DNA of 32,890 nucleotides from CAZBYL01 sp964496275 (lineage in GTDB: Bacteria; Synergistota; Synergistia; Synergistales; Synergistaceae): contig CAZBYL010000026.1 of the NCBI GenBank assembly GCA_964496275.1, positions 1 to 32,890 of the forward strand. Direction: 5' to 3'. Below the pieces are notes generated by a model. The model saw only the letters and a list, made by a program, of their open reading frames with translations. It made no database searches and was not told where the DNA came from. This document shows, piece after piece, positions 32,148 through 32,890 of the stretch (the first letter of the stretch is position 1; each line of letters starts with the position of its first letter). The translations under genes were made by a program, and so were the position numbers.

Positions 32148-32768
32148 TTGTGCTTCACAACAGACAATAATCATAAGCCGGAAGACAAATGTCGTCCGGC
32201 TTTTTGGAGTTCTGTAACTCCCCAAGATGTTGCAGTGCTCAAGGGCCAAAACAGAGGAAGGCGTTTCTCTGTCGAAAATGTAATTGCGGTTGCCAAAAGG
32301 TGCAGGCATGGCTACCCGCAGATTCTCCTCTGTAAACCGCTTTCAGGGGCTATGGAGCCCTTTCCTACGATTTTTTGGATGACATGCCCTTATCTTGATA
32401 AGAGATGCGGGGAGCTTGAATCAAAGCATAAAATACATGATCTGGAAGAACTGCTTGCCGCAAAAGAAGACGAAATTAAAAAATTTCATATGGAATATAT
32501 AGACTTGCGCATGTCGTTCATCTCGGAGAGAGAAAAAGATATCCTAACCACCAAATATCCGAAGCTTAAGGAAAAATTGCTTAAAGTGGGAATCGGAGGC
32601 ATAAACTGGCATGAAGCACCATTTGCCGCCAAGTGTCTGCACCTTCAGGTTGCTACGTGGCTTGGCTGCGGCCGACACCCTGCGGGGGACTGGCTTAGAC
32701 TTGAGCTCGGAGAGACGGTTTGCCGCGATTCAAAATGCGATGCGTACTTGGCCGATGCTGAGGATTAA
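32148..32768 (+). CDS. DUF501 family protein
   Basis: The product belongs to the uncharacterised DUF501 family, recognised by AKRCRHGYPQILLCKPLSG followed by PFPTIFWMTCPYLDKRCGELE. Several cysteines (in KRC, TCPYLDKRC, KCLHL, GCGRHP, CRDSKC) could bind a metal. The reading frame opens at a TTG at 32148 (206 residues), but a terminator-like hairpin at 32175-32205 falls inside its first 20 codons. A GTG at 32235 (177 residues) keeps the conserved core, so the true start is uncertain. Function is unknown. Confidence 0.75.
   Translation: MCFTTDNNHKPEDKCRPAFWSSVTPQDVAVLKGQNRGRRFSVENVIAVAKRCRHGYPQILLCKPLSGAMEPFPTIFWMTCPYLDKRCGELESKHKIHDLEELLAAKEDEIKKFHMEYIDLRMSFISEREKDILTTKYPKLKEKLLKVGIGGINWHEAPFAAKCLHLQVATWLGCGRHPAGDWLRLELGETVCRDSKCDAYLADAED
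32175..32205 (+). terminator. Rho-independent terminator after the S1-domain gene
   Basis: AAGCCGGAAGAC at 32175-32186 pairs with GTCGTCCGGCTT at 32191-32202 (one mismatch, AAAT loop) and runs into TTTTT. It lies 29 bases past the S1 gene stop. Confidence 0.78.
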
Positions 32769-32791
32769 ATCAAGTTTGTCCGTGTACAAAA

Positions 32792-32822
32792 AAGCGCCCT
32801 CCAAATTTATTGGAGGGCGCTT
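32792..32822. terminator. Bidirectional terminator between the DUF501 gene and tRNA-Thr
   Basis: AAGCGCCCTCCAA pairs perfectly with TTGGAGGGCGCTT around ATTTA. The forward side ends in TTATAATTTT and the reverse side in a run of six T residues, so it serves both converging transcripts. Confidence 0.92.
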
Positions 32823-32835
32823 ATAATTTTTAGAC

Positions 32836-32890
32836 TGGAGCCAGCGTCCGGATTCGGACCGGAGACCTGCGCATTACGAGTGCGCTGCTC
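32836..32890 (-). tRNA. tRNA-Thr (anticodon CGT), 5' part outside the window
   Basis: Read on the reverse strand the visible part gives anticodon stem GCGCA/TGCGC with loop CTCGTAA (anticodon CGT, threonine ACG), T-arm TCCGG/CCGGA with a TCCGAAT loop, acceptor 3' strand CGCTGGC, discriminator T and encoded CCA. The acceptor 5' strand and most of the D-arm lie beyond the window edge. Confidence 0.93.

Overview
The window is an ordinary-looking chromosomal stretch from an anaerobic, fermentative, diderm bacterium. It carries LPS-transport genes (lptA, lptB), a multi-subunit NADH-linked [FeFe]-hydrogenase under a probable Rex switch, and a CodY regulator set in a Firmicutes-like gene order. That combination points best to Synergistota. 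A diderm Firmicute (Negativicutes) is the main alternative; I cannot separate the two without a phylogeny. Almost everything is on the + strand. The exceptions are one ureohydrolase gene and two tRNAs.

Layout. (1) 15-2806: de novo pyrimidine genes pyrC, pyrF, pyrE, with a strong terminator after pyrC. (2) 2806-6949: a secreted, degenerate TroA/ZnuA-like protein coupled to pyrE, then lptA, lptB and murJ (envelope biogenesis). (3) 6979-8781: a secreted protein of unknown function, a 56-residue Cys-rich zinc-ribbon protein and tsaD (tRNA t6A synthesis). (4) 8945-13991: rex followed by a hydC-hydB-hydA electron-bifurcating-type hydrogenase operon ending in a small stand-alone [2Fe-2S] thioredoxin-like ferredoxin. 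(5) 14078-18495: a reverse-strand arginase/formiminoglutamase-family gene, a small glutaredoxin-like protein and a 950-residue membrane protein with two periplasmic solute-binding domains, a degenerate GGDEF domain and an intact EAL domain. (6) 18515-21162: a crotonase-family gene, tRNA-Val(CAC), dapF and lepB. (7) 21163-31232: rbgA, rnhB, yraN, comM, dprA, topA, trmFO, a Xer recombinase and codY, closely packed and ordered much as in Bacillus. (8) 31253-32890: a CheY-like regulator, an S1-domain RNA-binding protein, a DUF501 protein, a bidirectional terminator and a partial tRNA-Thr(CGT) running off the end.

The most notable regulatory signal is a 15-bp palindrome at 29418-29432. It matches the Bacillus/Lactococcus CodY box at 14 of 15 positions and sits just upstream of a good sigma-70 promoter for the xer-codY pair, which suggests CodY autoregulation outside classical Firmicutes. 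The same promoter places the Xer start codon at about the transcription start, so that message is probably leaderless. Other points of interest are a lysine-rich N-terminal tail on topoisomerase I, a Cys-x-Cys-x-Cys-x-Cys N-terminus on PyrE, an AT-rich palindrome in the rex promoter, and a 20-bp perfect hairpin whose T-tract faces the wrong way for its neighbours.

No gap between genes exceeds about 210 bases. I see no CRISPR array, insertion sequence, prophage or obvious new defence system.
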